The notes under the pieces: model-generated
What the model was told of the DNA's origin: nothing
What the model saw: only the letters and a program-made list of their open reading frames with translations
Database searches by the model: none
Translations under genes and position numbers: made by a program
Origin: Anaerolineales bacterium
GTDB lineage: Bacteria > Chloroflexota > Anaerolineae > Anaerolineales > Villigracilaceae
NCBI GenBank assembly: GCA_015075725.1
Contig: JABTTV010000001.1
Location: 1,736,001 to 1,800,000, forward strand
DNA length: 64,000 nucleotides
Direction of reading: 5' to 3'
Part shown: positions 1 to 7,830 of the stretch, one piece after another
How positions within the stretch are numbered: the first letter of the stretch is position 1
How the letters are laid out: each line of letters opens with the position of its first letter

Positions 1-315
1 CAGGATTTAGAATCGCTCGCGAGTGAAGTACCCGGCGTCCACAAAGGACGAGTCGTCGCATTCGGCATGTACGATGAAGAAGAAGGCACCGAGGAAGTGG
101 TCATCATCGCCGAAGCAGATTCAACCGTCCCGTCGGAGCAAGAGGCGATAGCGGACGCCATCCGCAAGCATGTCACCAAGAGTTCCGCCATTGCCCTGCG
201 CCACGTCAAAATCGTCGATGATAAATGGATCATCAAAACCTCCAGCGGCAAGACGGCGCGCCCGGCTAACAAGGAAAAGTTTTTGAAGGAACTCGAGATG
301 GATAACGATATATAA
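1..315 (+). CDS. Adenylate-forming (AMP-binding) ligase, C-terminal fragment
   Basis: The frame is open from the first base and ends at TAA 313-315, so this is the last 104 residues of a gene that starts outside the window. The segment KTSSGKTAR near the end matches the A10 motif of the ANL superfamily (acyl-CoA synthetases, fatty-acyl-AMP ligases, NRPS adenylation domains), whose lysine contacts the adenylate. The preceding alternation of beta strands (VVIIAEAD, AIALRHVKIVDD) fits the small C-terminal domain. These enzymes activate a carboxylic acid with ATP as an acyl-AMP. The substrate cannot be told from this fragment; spacing is most like fatty-acyl-AMP/CoA ligases. The next gene starts 7 nt downstream but has its own -10 box overlapping this gene's 3' end. 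Confidence 0.75.
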   Translation, partial: QDLESLASEVPGVHKGRVVAFGMYDEEEGTEEVVIIAEADSTVPSEQEAIADAIRKHVTKSSAIALRHVKIVDDKWIIKTSSGKTARPANKEKFLKELEMDNDI

Positions 316-316
316 T
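311..316 (+). promoter_or_regulatory. -10 box for the YraQ-like permease, leaderless spacing
   Basis: TATAAT lies 6 nt before the GTG at 323, so transcription would start at or next to the start codon. No Shine-Dalgarno sequence is visible. The box overlaps the stop codon of the upstream ligase. The same arrangement recurs at many genes in this window. Confidence 0.5.
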
Positions 317-322
317 ACCTGC

Positions 323-1333
323 GTGGAAACAACGACTGTTAACCGCCTGCCGCGTAACGCCATCCTCATAATTCTATTTGTTGTACTCGTTATCGTCGCA
401 TCGAGCATGTTGCCTGTTGACTTTTTCTCGTGGCTATGGGACAGGCTCAATGTCTTTGCCACGGTCTTCCTGGGCATCTTCGTCGAAGCCGTGCCTTATC
501 TTCTGCTTGGCACCTTCGCTTCGGGCTTGGTGGAAGTGTTCGTCGACCGCGACGGAATGAGCCGCTGGGTATCGAAGCGACCTGCCGCGGCGGCGATCAG
601 CGGCGCGTTCATGGGCATGATCTTCCCGGTCTGCGAATGCGGAGTTGTTCCGCTCACGCGCAGGCTTTTCAAAAAGGGACTGCCGCTTTCGGCGGGCATT
701 TCGTTTTTGCTTGCCGCGCCGGTCTTGAACCCGATCGTGATTCTCAGCACTGCATCCGCGTTCGGGTGGGGGCAGATGCTTCTATGGAGATTCGTCATCA
801 GCCTCATCATCGCTGTGGTCGTGGGACTCGTCTTCTCCGTCCAGAAAGAGGCGGATGAGGTTTTGATTCCAGTTTTATCAGGCGGGGATCATGACCATGT
901 CCATGCCGCGGCGGAGGATACCGTCCGCGAGAAAATTCGCAAGGCATTGCTTATCACCGTGGACGAGTTCTTCGACATGGGGCGCTATCTGGTCATTGGC
1001 TCGTTGTTGGCGGCTGGATTGCAGACCTTTATCGCTCAATCTACTCTATTATCCATCGGCAGCGGACCGGTTCTCTCGGTCTTGATCATGCTCCTGCTTG
1101 CCGTCCTGCTTTCCATCTGTTCGACGGTGGATTCGTTTGTGGCTTTGGGTTTTACCGGCGCGTTCAGTTTCGGCTCGGTGTTGTCGTTTCTTGTCTTTGG
1201 TCCGATGGTGGACATCAAAAGCACGATCATGTATTTGCAGGTCTTCAAACGCCGCGCCGTGGTATACATCATCTTGATCCCGTTCATGATGAGTCTGATC
1301 GCCGGGTTGTTGTTTAATTATTTTGTGAAGTAA
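323..1333 (+). CDS. Predicted permease, YraQ/ArsP-1 family (DUF318)
   Basis: A 336-residue multi-pass membrane protein. Hydrophobic segments occur near residues 12-32, 45-75, 92-115, 120-150, 155-175 and in the C-terminal third. The CEC motif at residues 104-106, in FPVCECGVVPL, and the mirrored later half SICSTVDSFVALGF are hallmarks of the PF03773 permease family. Members with known function extrude methylarsenite (ArsP) or are linked to metal traffic; the substrate here is unknown. A hydrophilic loop around residues 180-205 is rich in Asp and His (GGDHDHVHAA). GTG start is chosen because it is 6 nt after a TATAAT box and includes the whole first helix. The next gene encodes the usual DUF1980 partner. 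Confidence 0.88.
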   Translation: METTTVNRLPRNAILIILFVVLVIVASSMLPVDFFSWLWDRLNVFATVFLGIFVEAVPYLLLGTFASGLVEVFVDRDGMSRWVSKRPAAAAISGAFMGMIFPVCECGVVPLTRRLFKKGLPLSAGISFLLAAPVLNPIVILSTASAFGWGQMLLWRFVISLIIAVVVGLVFSVQKEADEVLIPVLSGGDHDHVHAAAEDTVREKIRKALLITVDEFFDMGRYLVIGSLLAAGLQTFIAQSTLLSIGSGPVLSVLIMLLLAVLLSICSTVDSFVALGFTGAFSFGSVLSFLVFGPMVDIKSTIMYLQVFKRRAVVYIILIPFMMSLIAGLLFNYFVK

Positions 1334-1335
1334 GT

Positions 1336-1405
1336 GTGGACGATAGACCGCGGACAATGGACGATGGAGGACAAACCATGGTCAATCGTCCATCGTCCGT
1401 CGTCG
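1336..1405. repeat. Palindromic quasi-repeat between permease and DUF1980 genes
   Basis: GGACGATGGA (1359-1368) is the reverse complement of TCCATCGTCC (1389-1398). Around them the words GGACGAT, GGACAATGG and CATGGTCAATCGTCC recur in degenerate form. The stretch separates two genes that otherwise look co-transcribed. It belongs to the low-complexity repeat style seen elsewhere in the window. Confidence 0.55.
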
Positions 1406-1418
1406 TTCTGGAGTTTCC

Positions 1419-2168
1419 ATGCCTCAACGAATGTTCCGTTCCTATCAAGGTCTGATCCTGCTGGGTTTGTGCATATTTTTCGTATCCAAAGCCGTCAACG
1501 GGCAGTTGACCTGGTATATCAACTCGCGCTTTGTGCCATTGACGATTGTCGGCATTGCCTTTCTTGCCATCATGGCACAGACGATATTCACTGAAATCCG
1601 TCGTTCGCGCCAACACGAGTTGGAACACCCAGAGCATCACCATGAACATGACCATGCCCCCTCTTCTTCCGCCTTGTGGATCATGTTCATTCCGCTCGCC
1701 ATCGGTTTTCTTATTCCTGCCCGCCCGTTGGATTCAGCCGCATTCACCACCAAGGGATTCAATACCAGCGCCCCGCTCGTCAGTTCCGATTCGTCTGCCA
1801 GCATCTTTGAGACCGAGTCGCAGGAACGCAACATCCTGCAATGGTTGAAATTGTTCAACTATCAGGATGACATCACCGAATTCATCGGGCAGGAGGCGTC
1901 GGTAGTGGGGTTTGTCTATTTCGGCGATGAGCTCGAAACGGACCAATTCTTTGTCAGCCGGTTTGTGGTTTCCTGCTGCGCTGCGGACGGGTTCGCCATC
2001 GCCATGCCGGTGCAATGGGAAAAATCGAATTCACTCGAGCAGGATGCCTGGGTGGTCGTCAAAGGAAAGATCGAATCCATCGACCTCGACGGCAGGCGCA
2101 CGCCGCTGATCGTTGCGGAGTCGGTCGAGCCCACGGGCGTTCCCGCCCAGCCCTATCTCTTCCCATGA
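1419..2168 (+). CDS. TIGR03943/DUF1980 family putative permease subunit
   Basis: A 249-residue protein with two N-terminal membrane helices (about 9-26 and 38-58), a His-rich cytoplasmic or linker segment (EHPEHHHEHDHA, residues 69-80), a third helix (about 84-100) and a soluble C-terminal domain with FVVSCCAADG (Cys186-Cys187). This layout is that of the TIGR03943/DUF1980 family, whose genes normally sit directly after a YraQ-type permease, as here. The His cluster and vicinal cysteines suggest thiophilic or transition-metal chemistry, but the activity is not established. The stop codon overlaps the start of the following propeller gene (ATGA), showing translational coupling. Confidence 0.85.
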   Translation: MPQRMFRSYQGLILLGLCIFFVSKAVNGQLTWYINSRFVPLTIVGIAFLAIMAQTIFTEIRRSRQHELEHPEHHHEHDHAPSSSALWIMFIPLAIGFLIPARPLDSAAFTTKGFNTSAPLVSSDSSASIFETESQERNILQWLKLFNYQDDITEFIGQEASVVGFVYFGDELETDQFFVSRFVVSCCAADGFAIAMPVQWEKSNSLEQDAWVVVKGKIESIDLDGRRTPLIVAESVEPTGVPAQPYLFP

Positions 2169-3526
2169 GATCACGCATTACGGTTGATACGCTTGCCATT
2201 GGCTTGATTCTCTTACTAGGCGCCATTGCCGGATCGATCATCTGGGTCGGCGAAAGTGCAGGTGTTGGAGTCCGCGTGGATTTGCCGGAGGATGGCGTGG
2301 TCGGTCCGTACCAGGCAATTACATTCAAATTCTCCGAGGTTGTTTCGGCAGAGATGGCTTCCGAACTGATCGCCATCGACCCGGTGCATGAAGGTTATCT
2401 TCAAGTGGTGGATGACACCAGTGTGCGATTTATCCCCATCAAGCCTTACAGCCTCGACACAACTTACACAGTGAAAGTAATCGCTGGCGAGACGAACATC
2501 AAGGGGCGCGAAGTGAAACAGCCGCAAACCTGGACGTTCTCAGTGCGTGAACCGCGGGTGGCGTATTTAGTCACAGCCGAAGGGCAGAGCGGCATCTGGT
2601 CAGCGGACAGGTCCGGGGACGGTGCGAAGCGTCTCACTTCCGAAGAAATAAAAGTCGTCTCGTTCGATGTCGCCCAGGGAGGGGATTTCATCGTATTTAC
2701 ATCCGTCAATCAAAACGGCGGGATAGATCTGTGGAAAGTGAGTCGCGATGGCGGCGATGAATCAATTTTGCTGGATTGCGGTTTCGACCGCTGCACCACG
2801 CCCGTCATCGCCCCCGGCGATAAACGGATTGCTTATTCACGCGAGGCGGCGGGACCTACACCCGACCTGCCCTTTGGGTCGCCCCGCATCTGGGTCGTGG
2901 ACTTGGAAAGCGGCGCGGATGGACCTGTCTACGAAGACCAAAGCATTTTGGGATACAACCCCTCCTGGTCGCCGGATGCGAACCGCCTCACTTCCTTCGA
3001 CGGTTTGGCGGATTTCATCCACATGATAGATTTTACAAGCGGTGAGCGGGTCCTCTTTCCATCCACCACGGGCGGACCGGTGACCTGGTCGCCCGATTCG
3101 AATCGTTTGCTTTACACCACCTTCGAGCAGACCGATAACGGCGGGCGCACGCTTGTGATGCTTGCCGACCTTTCGACTGGTGAGACGATCCCTTTGTTCG
3201 GCTCGGTGGATGTTTACGACAACGCCTATTACTCCCTTGCCTGGTCTTCGCTGGAGGAACGCCTTGTGCTCGGCTTGCGCATGGATGAAGACAGCCCCTC
3301 GCGCGTGTTGTGGGTGCTCGACCCATCCCTGCTCGAAGGCATTGTCATTGCGCAGGATGCCGACTACACCTACAACTCCCCGCAATGGGACCCGTGGGGA
3401 ACTGCGTTATTGTTCCAGCAATTCAAAATGCGCGGGCAATTCAAGCCCGAGATCGGCTTGTGGCGTGAAGGCACGAATGAGTCTTCTGTTCTCGCCGAAG
3501 GCATCCAGCCGCAGTGGCTGCCGTAA
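2165..3526 (+). CDS. Membrane-anchored Ig-like plus TolB/WD40-like beta-propeller protein
   Basis: A 453-residue protein beginning MRSRITVDTLAIG. An N-terminal signal anchor (about 7-28) is followed by an SbsA-type bacterial Ig-like domain (about 35-130, with YQAITFKFSEVV and DTTYTVKVIAGET) and a six- or seven-bladed TolB/PD40-like propeller with repeats such as YNPSWSPDANRLTSF, GPVTWSPDSNRLLYT and YNSPQWDPWGTALLF. The ATG at 2165 overlaps the DUF1980 stop as ATGA; longer in-frame extensions upstream would lie inside that gene. It is probably exposed outside the membrane. Coupling to a permease pair suggests an accessory or sensing role, which is inference. Confidence 0.8.
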   Translation: MRSRITVDTLAIGLILLLGAIAGSIIWVGESAGVGVRVDLPEDGVVGPYQAITFKFSEVVSAEMASELIAIDPVHEGYLQVVDDTSVRFIPIKPYSLDTTYTVKVIAGETNIKGREVKQPQTWTFSVREPRVAYLVTAEGQSGIWSADRSGDGAKRLTSEEIKVVSFDVAQGGDFIVFTSVNQNGGIDLWKVSRDGGDESILLDCGFDRCTTPVIAPGDKRIAYSREAAGPTPDLPFGSPRIWVVDLESGADGPVYEDQSILGYNPSWSPDANRLTSFDGLADFIHMIDFTSGERVLFPSTTGGPVTWSPDSNRLLYTTFEQTDNGGRTLVMLADLSTGETIPLFGSVDVYDNAYYSLAWSSLEERLVLGLRMDEDSPSRVLWVLDPSLLEGIVIAQDADYTYNSPQWDPWGTALLFQQFKMRGQFKPEIGLWREGTNESSVLAEGIQPQWLP

Positions 3527-3566
3527 AATTTTTTCCGTCATTCATTCGTGGGCGGTTCTTGCCTGT

Positions 3567-3572
3567 TATACT
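3567..3572 (+). promoter_or_regulatory. Possible -10 box (TATACT) for the lipoprotein gene
   Basis: TATACT sits 46 nt before the ATG at 3619 with no convincing -35. A weak purine-rich ribosome site (CAGGGAG) precedes the start, so this gene would have a normal 5' leader. Confidence 0.3.
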
Positions 3573-3618
3573 TTGCCTGTCAAATTTGGGTTCGTTTGAT
3601 ATTGCCAGGGAGTTTGCA

Positions 3619-4287
3619 ATGAGAAAGATCAACCTCATTCCTCTTTTCATCGCTTGCATCCTTTCCGCCTGCCTGTCCCCATCCGAGGGCGACGGCTCTC
3701 CCGACGAACTGCCCACTGTGACCCCAACATCGTCGCCCACTACTGTTTTTACCGCCACCCCTTCACAGACTCTTACCCCCGAGCCGTCGCCGACGCCGAC
3801 CCCGGACCCCGCCCAAATCGCCGCGGAGGAGATGGCGAAACTCAACCTGACCCTGGGCGTGGATTACACCCTCGCGCCCGACGCAAACGGCAACCTTGCC
3901 GCCTTTAACGCCGACGGGGTGAAAATTTACGAACCCAATACCCATCGCTGGAATTCGGAAGAAATCGCCAAGATCGTGGAAAATAGTCTCAAAATCACCG
4001 GCGACTGCTATAAAACATCTTTTACCACAGAAGATACGAGTGATCCTAATTGGCGCAATTTTAAGTCAAATGTTAATAGTGGAGCATGGGATCTAGGGCT
4101 TCCCGCTAAAAAAGGTACCAGATTTATTAATGTTCGTTTCGAATCAGTAAATGGTAATTGTTGGGGGACCTTCAATGTAAGTCCTGGTGAAGAGATGAAT
4201 AAACCGAATTATTTTTTCTGGCCAACAAAGGAATTTTCGGCTGAGAACCCAAGACAAATAAGACTTCTTAGACTATTCAACCCATAG
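3619..4287 (+). CDS. Putative lipoprotein of unknown function with Thr/Pro-rich linker
   Basis: Starting at MRKINLIPLFIACILSAC, this 222-residue protein has a type II signal peptide with lipobox LSAC (Cys18), then a Thr/Ser/Pro linker (about 33-62, TPTSSPTTVF to SPTPTPDP), then a globular part I do not recognise. The ATG at 3619 is chosen because it begins the signal peptide and follows CAGGGAG. Base composition changes inside the gene: before about 4010 it resembles its neighbours, after that it becomes clearly AT-rich up to about 4700. The 3' part may have been acquired separately or may be drifting. Confidence 0.6.
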   Translation: MRKINLIPLFIACILSACLSPSEGDGSPDELPTVTPTSSPTTVFTATPSQTLTPEPSPTPTPDPAQIAAEEMAKLNLTLGVDYTLAPDANGNLAAFNADGVKIYEPNTHRWNSEEIAKIVENSLKITGDCYKTSFTTEDTSDPNWRNFKSNVNSGAWDLGLPAKKGTRFINVRFESVNGNCWGTFNVSPGEEMNKPNYFFWPTKEFSAENPRQIRLLRLFNP

Positions 4288-4324
4288 TAGTGACAGTGGT
4301 GTGTGGATGTGCTATGGTAAAAGT

Positions 4325-4627
4325 ATGAGCCGTGTTAAGGCTATTATTCTGTCCGTAGTAGTTTTAATTTTAAGCTTGGTTGTTTTTACTGTTTATTTTT
4401 TCTCGACGGGCGGCAGAGGATTGGCGCGGATAGTTGTTTATTACTTATTCTCTGATGTGCCGGATAAAAAATATACCTGGATTGACTTTATCAATAAAAA
4501 TGAGCCCGGGCGTAGTATTAGTGGTTTTTACGCTTTTGGGGATGAGAACAGCATTAGCATCTGGACATTATCCGGCTTAAAGCGGTTTTATGCAAAGCCA
4601 GGTTTTAGCCTCCCTTACCTGGAATGA
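4325..4627 (+). CDS. Hypothetical single-pass membrane protein, AT-rich
   Basis: A 100-residue reading frame starting MSRVKAIILSVVVL. It has one strong membrane helix (about 5-28) and a short, probably extracytoplasmic tail with YTWIDFINKNEPG and SISIWTLSGLKRFY. No family is recognised. An upstream in-frame ATG at 4301 would add eight unlikely residues (WMCYGKS), so 4325 is preferred, though no good ribosome site is seen for either. It lies in an AT-rich patch starting within the preceding lipoprotein gene. It could be a real orphan gene or remnant. Confidence 0.4.
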   Translation: MSRVKAIILSVVVLILSLVVFTVYFFSTGGRGLARIVVYYLFSDVPDKKYTWIDFINKNEPGRSISGFYAFGDENSISIWTLSGLKRFYAKPGFSLPYLE

Positions 4628-4696
4628 CTGAGCAGTCACAATCCGCGGTAAGGTTTATTAATTTCCTCGATAATGTAAACTTAAAACTAATGTAGG

Positions 4697-4702
4697 TATA
4701 AT
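4697..4702 (+). promoter_or_regulatory. -10 box for the NicO-propeller gene, leaderless spacing
   Basis: TATAAT ends 6 nt before the GTG at 4709. The sequence from the box to the start (TATAATCCCTGCGTG) is nearly the same as that before the permease gene at 311 (TATAATACCTGCGTG), including the GTG start. Confidence 0.55.
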
Positions 4703-4708
4703 CCCTGC

Positions 4709-7246
4709 GTGCAAAAAACATTCACTTACCGCTTCCCATTCATAGCGCTTTTCTTCTTTCTTCTTTCATTCTTTCCTTCCCAATCCGCCCACGCCCACCC
4801 GGCGGACTTATACGCTCACACCATCACCGTCAACCTGACCCAAACAGACATGCGCGTCGAGTGGCAGGTCAAGCCGGGGTTATTGCTGGTCAACTTCATT
4901 TGGAACGAGATGGATGTGAACCAGGATGGCTCCGTCAGCGAGGAGGAGGGACAAAACTGGAGCGAGTCGCGCCTGGACCAACTGACCGCCACGCTCGATG
5001 GCAAGTCCCTGCCGCTGACGGTTGATTCGATAACGATTCCGTCCACGCTGCAAGCCTTTCAAGCGGGGGAGGAGATCCTTGTCTTCGAGTTATCTGCAAA
5101 ACTAAGCCAGGACGCGAACAACACCCAGCGCATCGTCATCGAGAACGGATGGGAGTCGTCTAAAGCCATCAACTGGTTCTATCTCACTGCCGAAGATGGT
5201 TCTGCCTTCCTTTTTCCATCGCAGAAGAGTCACATCCTCACAATTGACTTCATCCACAACCCGGCGACCATCGAAGACCAAGGCCGCCTGCTCACAACAT
5301 GGGACAGCGGCGCACCCGCGCTTCCGTTTGGGCAGGAGAAGGATGTCGTTACCGAAACCGCCGAGCAGGTCGTGCCGGAACTCTCCGAACGCTCGCCGCA
5401 GGAAATTCTGCTCGACCTGGTACGCAGTAAAGAAGGTTCGCTGGCTTTTTATGCTTTCGCATTGGTGATCGCCCTCGCCTTGGGAGCCTTGCATGCGCTG
5501 ACTCCTGGTCATGGCAAGACGGTGGTCGCGGCGTATCTCGTCGGTTCACGTGGCACCTCCTGGCATGCCATTGTCCTCGGCACGGTTGTCACGCTGACGC
5601 ATACCGGCTCGGTCTTTTTGCTCGGCATCCTCACGCTTGCCGCGTCGCAATACATCTTGCCGACGACGGTCATTCCGTTCCTTGAAGTCCTTTCGGGCGT
5701 GCTTATCCTTGGCTTGGGTTTGTATCTGCTTTGGCAGCGCTTTGTGTATTGGCGGTCGCGTTCTGCTCAAGGCGGCGTCCTCGCCGCCGGGGACGGCGGC
5801 AAGCGCAAAATTTCGCTTGCGCCGAAATCGAACGTACACAAGCCAACAGGTTCGGTCAAAGTGGAATCCATGTCCGCGGGGATGCATCATCATGGCGATG
5901 GCAAAATGCACTCGCATGACGTCCCCGAAGCCATCACCTGGCGTTCGTTGATCGCCCTCGGCGTCAGCGGCGGACTCGTCCCATGCCCGGATGCGATCGC
6001 GATTCTTTTGGTTGCCATTGCGATCAACCGCCTCTTTCTTGGTCTGGCATTGATCCTATCCTTTAGCCTCGGTCTCGCTGTGGTCTTGATCGTCATCGGC
6101 TTGCTCATGGTCAACAGCCGGCGTCTCTTCGACCGCATGGGCTTTTTGGACCGCTTTGCGCCAGTCATGCCGCTTGTTTCGGCGGTTGTGGTCGTTGCCC
6201 TCGGCGCGGCGCTGACGTGGGGGGCGACGGTCCGGGCGAAGGAAAATGTCACCTTCGCAGAATCAACTCAAAGGTCAGTCAATGAGGCGAGGGTTTTATA
6301 TCTGCGCGAGGATGAGAATCGCATCAAGGGATTGTTCATCACGAATTTTTCCAGCGGTGCTTCCAAGTTGGTCTCCGCTGAAAACCAAAGCGTGGATGAT
6401 TACATCGTCTCGCCGGATTTTTCTCAAGCCGCCTATGTCACTCAGAATGAAAGCGCGTCGAATGAAATCTGGCTCCTGGATTTGGAAGATTTGTCGAGCC
6501 GGAAATTGACCGATTGCAGGGATGCGATCTGTTCGGGATTGGTCTGGTCGCCGAACGGCAGCCGGATCATTTATGAACACATGAACCTGGACGGCAACGC
6601 GAGCGGACTCCCGACCTTGTGGTGGGTGGACGTGACGACTGCCAAAGCCCAGCCGGTTTTTCAAGATCCGCAATTACCGGGCGGTAACCCGCGCTGGTCA
6701 CCGGATGGAAAATGGTTAAGTTACGCCACGCCGGAGGGGATCCGTTTGTATAACCTCGAGAGCAGTGAGACGCGCGTGATCGAAAATGTTTTGGGCGCGG
6801 CGGCTATGTGGGCGCCGAACAGGAAGACGATCCTGCTGCGCGATGTGGTTATCCGTCATGACCAGTTCGTGACCGAGTTATTCATCTATGGCGTTGAATC
6901 TCAAACGCTGGTGAATATCAGCCTTGATAAAGGTTTCGAGAACACGCTTGCCGCCTGGTCGCCCGATGGAGAGACGATTGCCGTCGTGCGGCGCGATCTT
7001 TCCGTGACCCGCGGCGACCAGATTTGGGTGATGAAACCAGACGGGAGCGACGGCCGCATGTTGACAAATGACATCGACGCCTTGCATGGCAGTCTGAACT
7101 GGTCGCCGGACGGAAAGTATGTGTTGTATGAACTGTATGCGCTCGATAAATTCCCGTTCTCGTCGAAGTTGGAGGTGATGGATGTCGAAAGCGGGGAAGT
7201 GAGGGATTTGGGAATCGACGGGTTCAATCCAAAGTGGGTGTGGTAA
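4709..7246 (+). CDS. NicO-family Ni/Co transporter fused to a C-terminal beta-propeller
   Basis: An 845-residue multidomain protein. Residues 1-28 are a signal peptide ending in AHAHPAD. Residues 30-200 form the periplasmic domain often found before NicO transporters, with a canonical EF-hand loop (Asp69, Asn71, Asp73, Ser75, Glu80). Residues 240-510 are the NicO (RcnA/HupE-like) transporter: LHALTPGHGKT at 261-271, a His-rich loop MHHHGDGKMHSHD at 392-404, and GGLVPCPDA at 421-429. Residues 520-845 are a TolB/PD40-like propeller with repeats such as GLVWSPNGSRIIYEH, GNPRWSPDGKWLSYA and GSLNWSPDGKYVLYE. The transporter part probably exports or handles Ni2+/Co2+. The propeller fusion is unusual. 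The loop at about 354-371 is encoded by GC-rich palindromic DNA. Confidence 0.82.
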   Translation: MQKTFTYRFPFIALFFFLLSFFPSQSAHAHPADLYAHTITVNLTQTDMRVEWQVKPGLLLVNFIWNEMDVNQDGSVSEEEGQNWSESRLDQLTATLDGKSLPLTVDSITIPSTLQAFQAGEEILVFELSAKLSQDANNTQRIVIENGWESSKAINWFYLTAEDGSAFLFPSQKSHILTIDFIHNPATIEDQGRLLTTWDSGAPALPFGQEKDVVTETAEQVVPELSERSPQEILLDLVRSKEGSLAFYAFALVIALALGALHALTPGHGKTVVAAYLVGSRGTSWHAIVLGTVVTLTHTGSVFLLGILTLAASQYILPTTVIPFLEVLSGVLILGLGLYLLWQRFVYWRSRSAQGGVLAAGDGGKRKISLAPKSNVHKPTGSVKVESMSAGMHHHGDGKMHSHDVPEAITWRSLIALGVSGGLVPCPDAIAILLVAIAINRLFLGLALILSFSLGLAVVLIVIGLLMVNSRRLFDRMGFLDRFAPVMPLVSAVVVVALGAALTWGATVRAKENVTFAESTQRSVNEARVLYLREDENRIKGLFITNFSSGASKLVSAENQSVDDYIVSPDFSQAAYVTQNESASNEIWLLDLEDLSSRKLTDCRDAICSGLVWSPNGSRIIYEHMNLDGNASGLPTLWWVDVTTAKAQPVFQDPQLPGGNPRWSPDGKWLSYATPEGIRLYNLESSETRVIENVLGAAAMWAPNRKTILLRDVVIRHDQFVTELFIYGVESQTLVNISLDKGFENTLAAWSPDGETIAVVRRDLSVTRGDQIWVMKPDGSDGRMLTNDIDALHGSLNWSPDGKYVLYELYALDKFPFSSKLEVMDVESGEVRDLGIDGFNPKWVW

Positions 7247-7256
7247 TGTCTCCAGC

Positions 7257-7289
7257 AGACCTCCGAGGTTTTCAAAACCTCGGAGGTCT
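7257..7289. terminator. 33-nt perfect palindrome, terminator-type repeat (copy 1)
   Basis: Sixteen bases starting AGACCTCCGAGG pair perfectly with the last sixteen around a single central C, followed by a T-rich run. It ends the NicO-propeller transcript. Two further 33-nt elements of the same design but different stem sequence lie at 38307-38339 and 60121-60153. Confidence 0.75.
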
Positions 7290-7334
7290 TTCTCTTTCTT
7301 TCTTGACCCTCCAAAATTTTCCCATTATACTAAT

Positions 7335-7349
7335 TGAAAATGGTTTTCA
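7335..7349 (+). promoter_or_regulatory. Candidate Zur/Fur-family operator
   Basis: TGAAAA (7335-7340) and TTTTCA (7344-7349) form a perfect inverted repeat around TGG, just downstream of a TATACT-like -10 (7326-7331) and 15 nt before the regulator's ATG. The position and the repeat type fit an autoregulatory Fur-family box. Which metal is sensed is inferred from the downstream zinc-type uptake genes. Confidence 0.6.
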
Positions 7350-7364
7350 GTAAGGAAATCCCCA

Positions 7365-7784
7365 ATGACTTCTTCTGAAGCGTGGCTGGAGCAGCTGCAC
7401 GACAACGGATACCGCATCACGGCGGCGCGGCGGGCGGTGGTGCATACCGTCTTTGGCGCGACCCATTCCCTGACACCGCAGGAAGTCTATGAATCGGCGC
7501 GGAAGAAGTATCGCGCCCTGGGTCTGGTCACTGTCTATCGCACGCTCGAGAAACTGGAGGAACTGCATCTCATTCAGCGCGTGCATCAACCAATGGGTTG
7601 TCACGCGTTCATTGCCGCGGGGATTGGGCACCAGCATCTTTTACTCTGCCAGCATTGTGGTCAGGTCGAGTTCTTCGAAGGCGATGACCTCGACGCGCTG
7701 ACCAGGTCGATTGCAAAAAAGACCGGTTATCAAATTCAGGAACATTGGCTGCAACTGTTCGGTCTGTGTGCAAATTGCAGATAA
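7365..7784 (+). CDS. zur: Fur-family transcriptional regulator, probably Zur
   Basis: A 139-residue Fur-family repressor. Residues 1-80 form the winged helix (recognition region LGLVTVYRTLEKLEELHLI). The dimerisation and metal domain holds the histidine-rich GIGHQHLLLCQHCG and the two CxxC pairs, Cys95/Cys98 and Cys135/Cys138, that bind structural zinc. The gene is followed 46 nt later by a znuA-znuC-znuB transporter and preceded by an inverted repeat suited to such a regulator. I therefore infer Zur, though Mn2+ (Mur-like) sensing is not excluded by sequence alone. Confidence 0.85.
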   Translation: MTSSEAWLEQLHDNGYRITAARRAVVHTVFGATHSLTPQEVYESARKKYRALGLVTVYRTLEKLEELHLIQRVHQPMGCHAFIAAGIGHQHLLLCQHCGQVEFFEGDDLDALTRSIAKKTGYQIQEHWLQLFGLCANCR

Positions 7785-7830
7785 ACATCAAATCCCTCAC
7801 ACTGTGGGGGATAAAATTTAGGAGTTCTAA

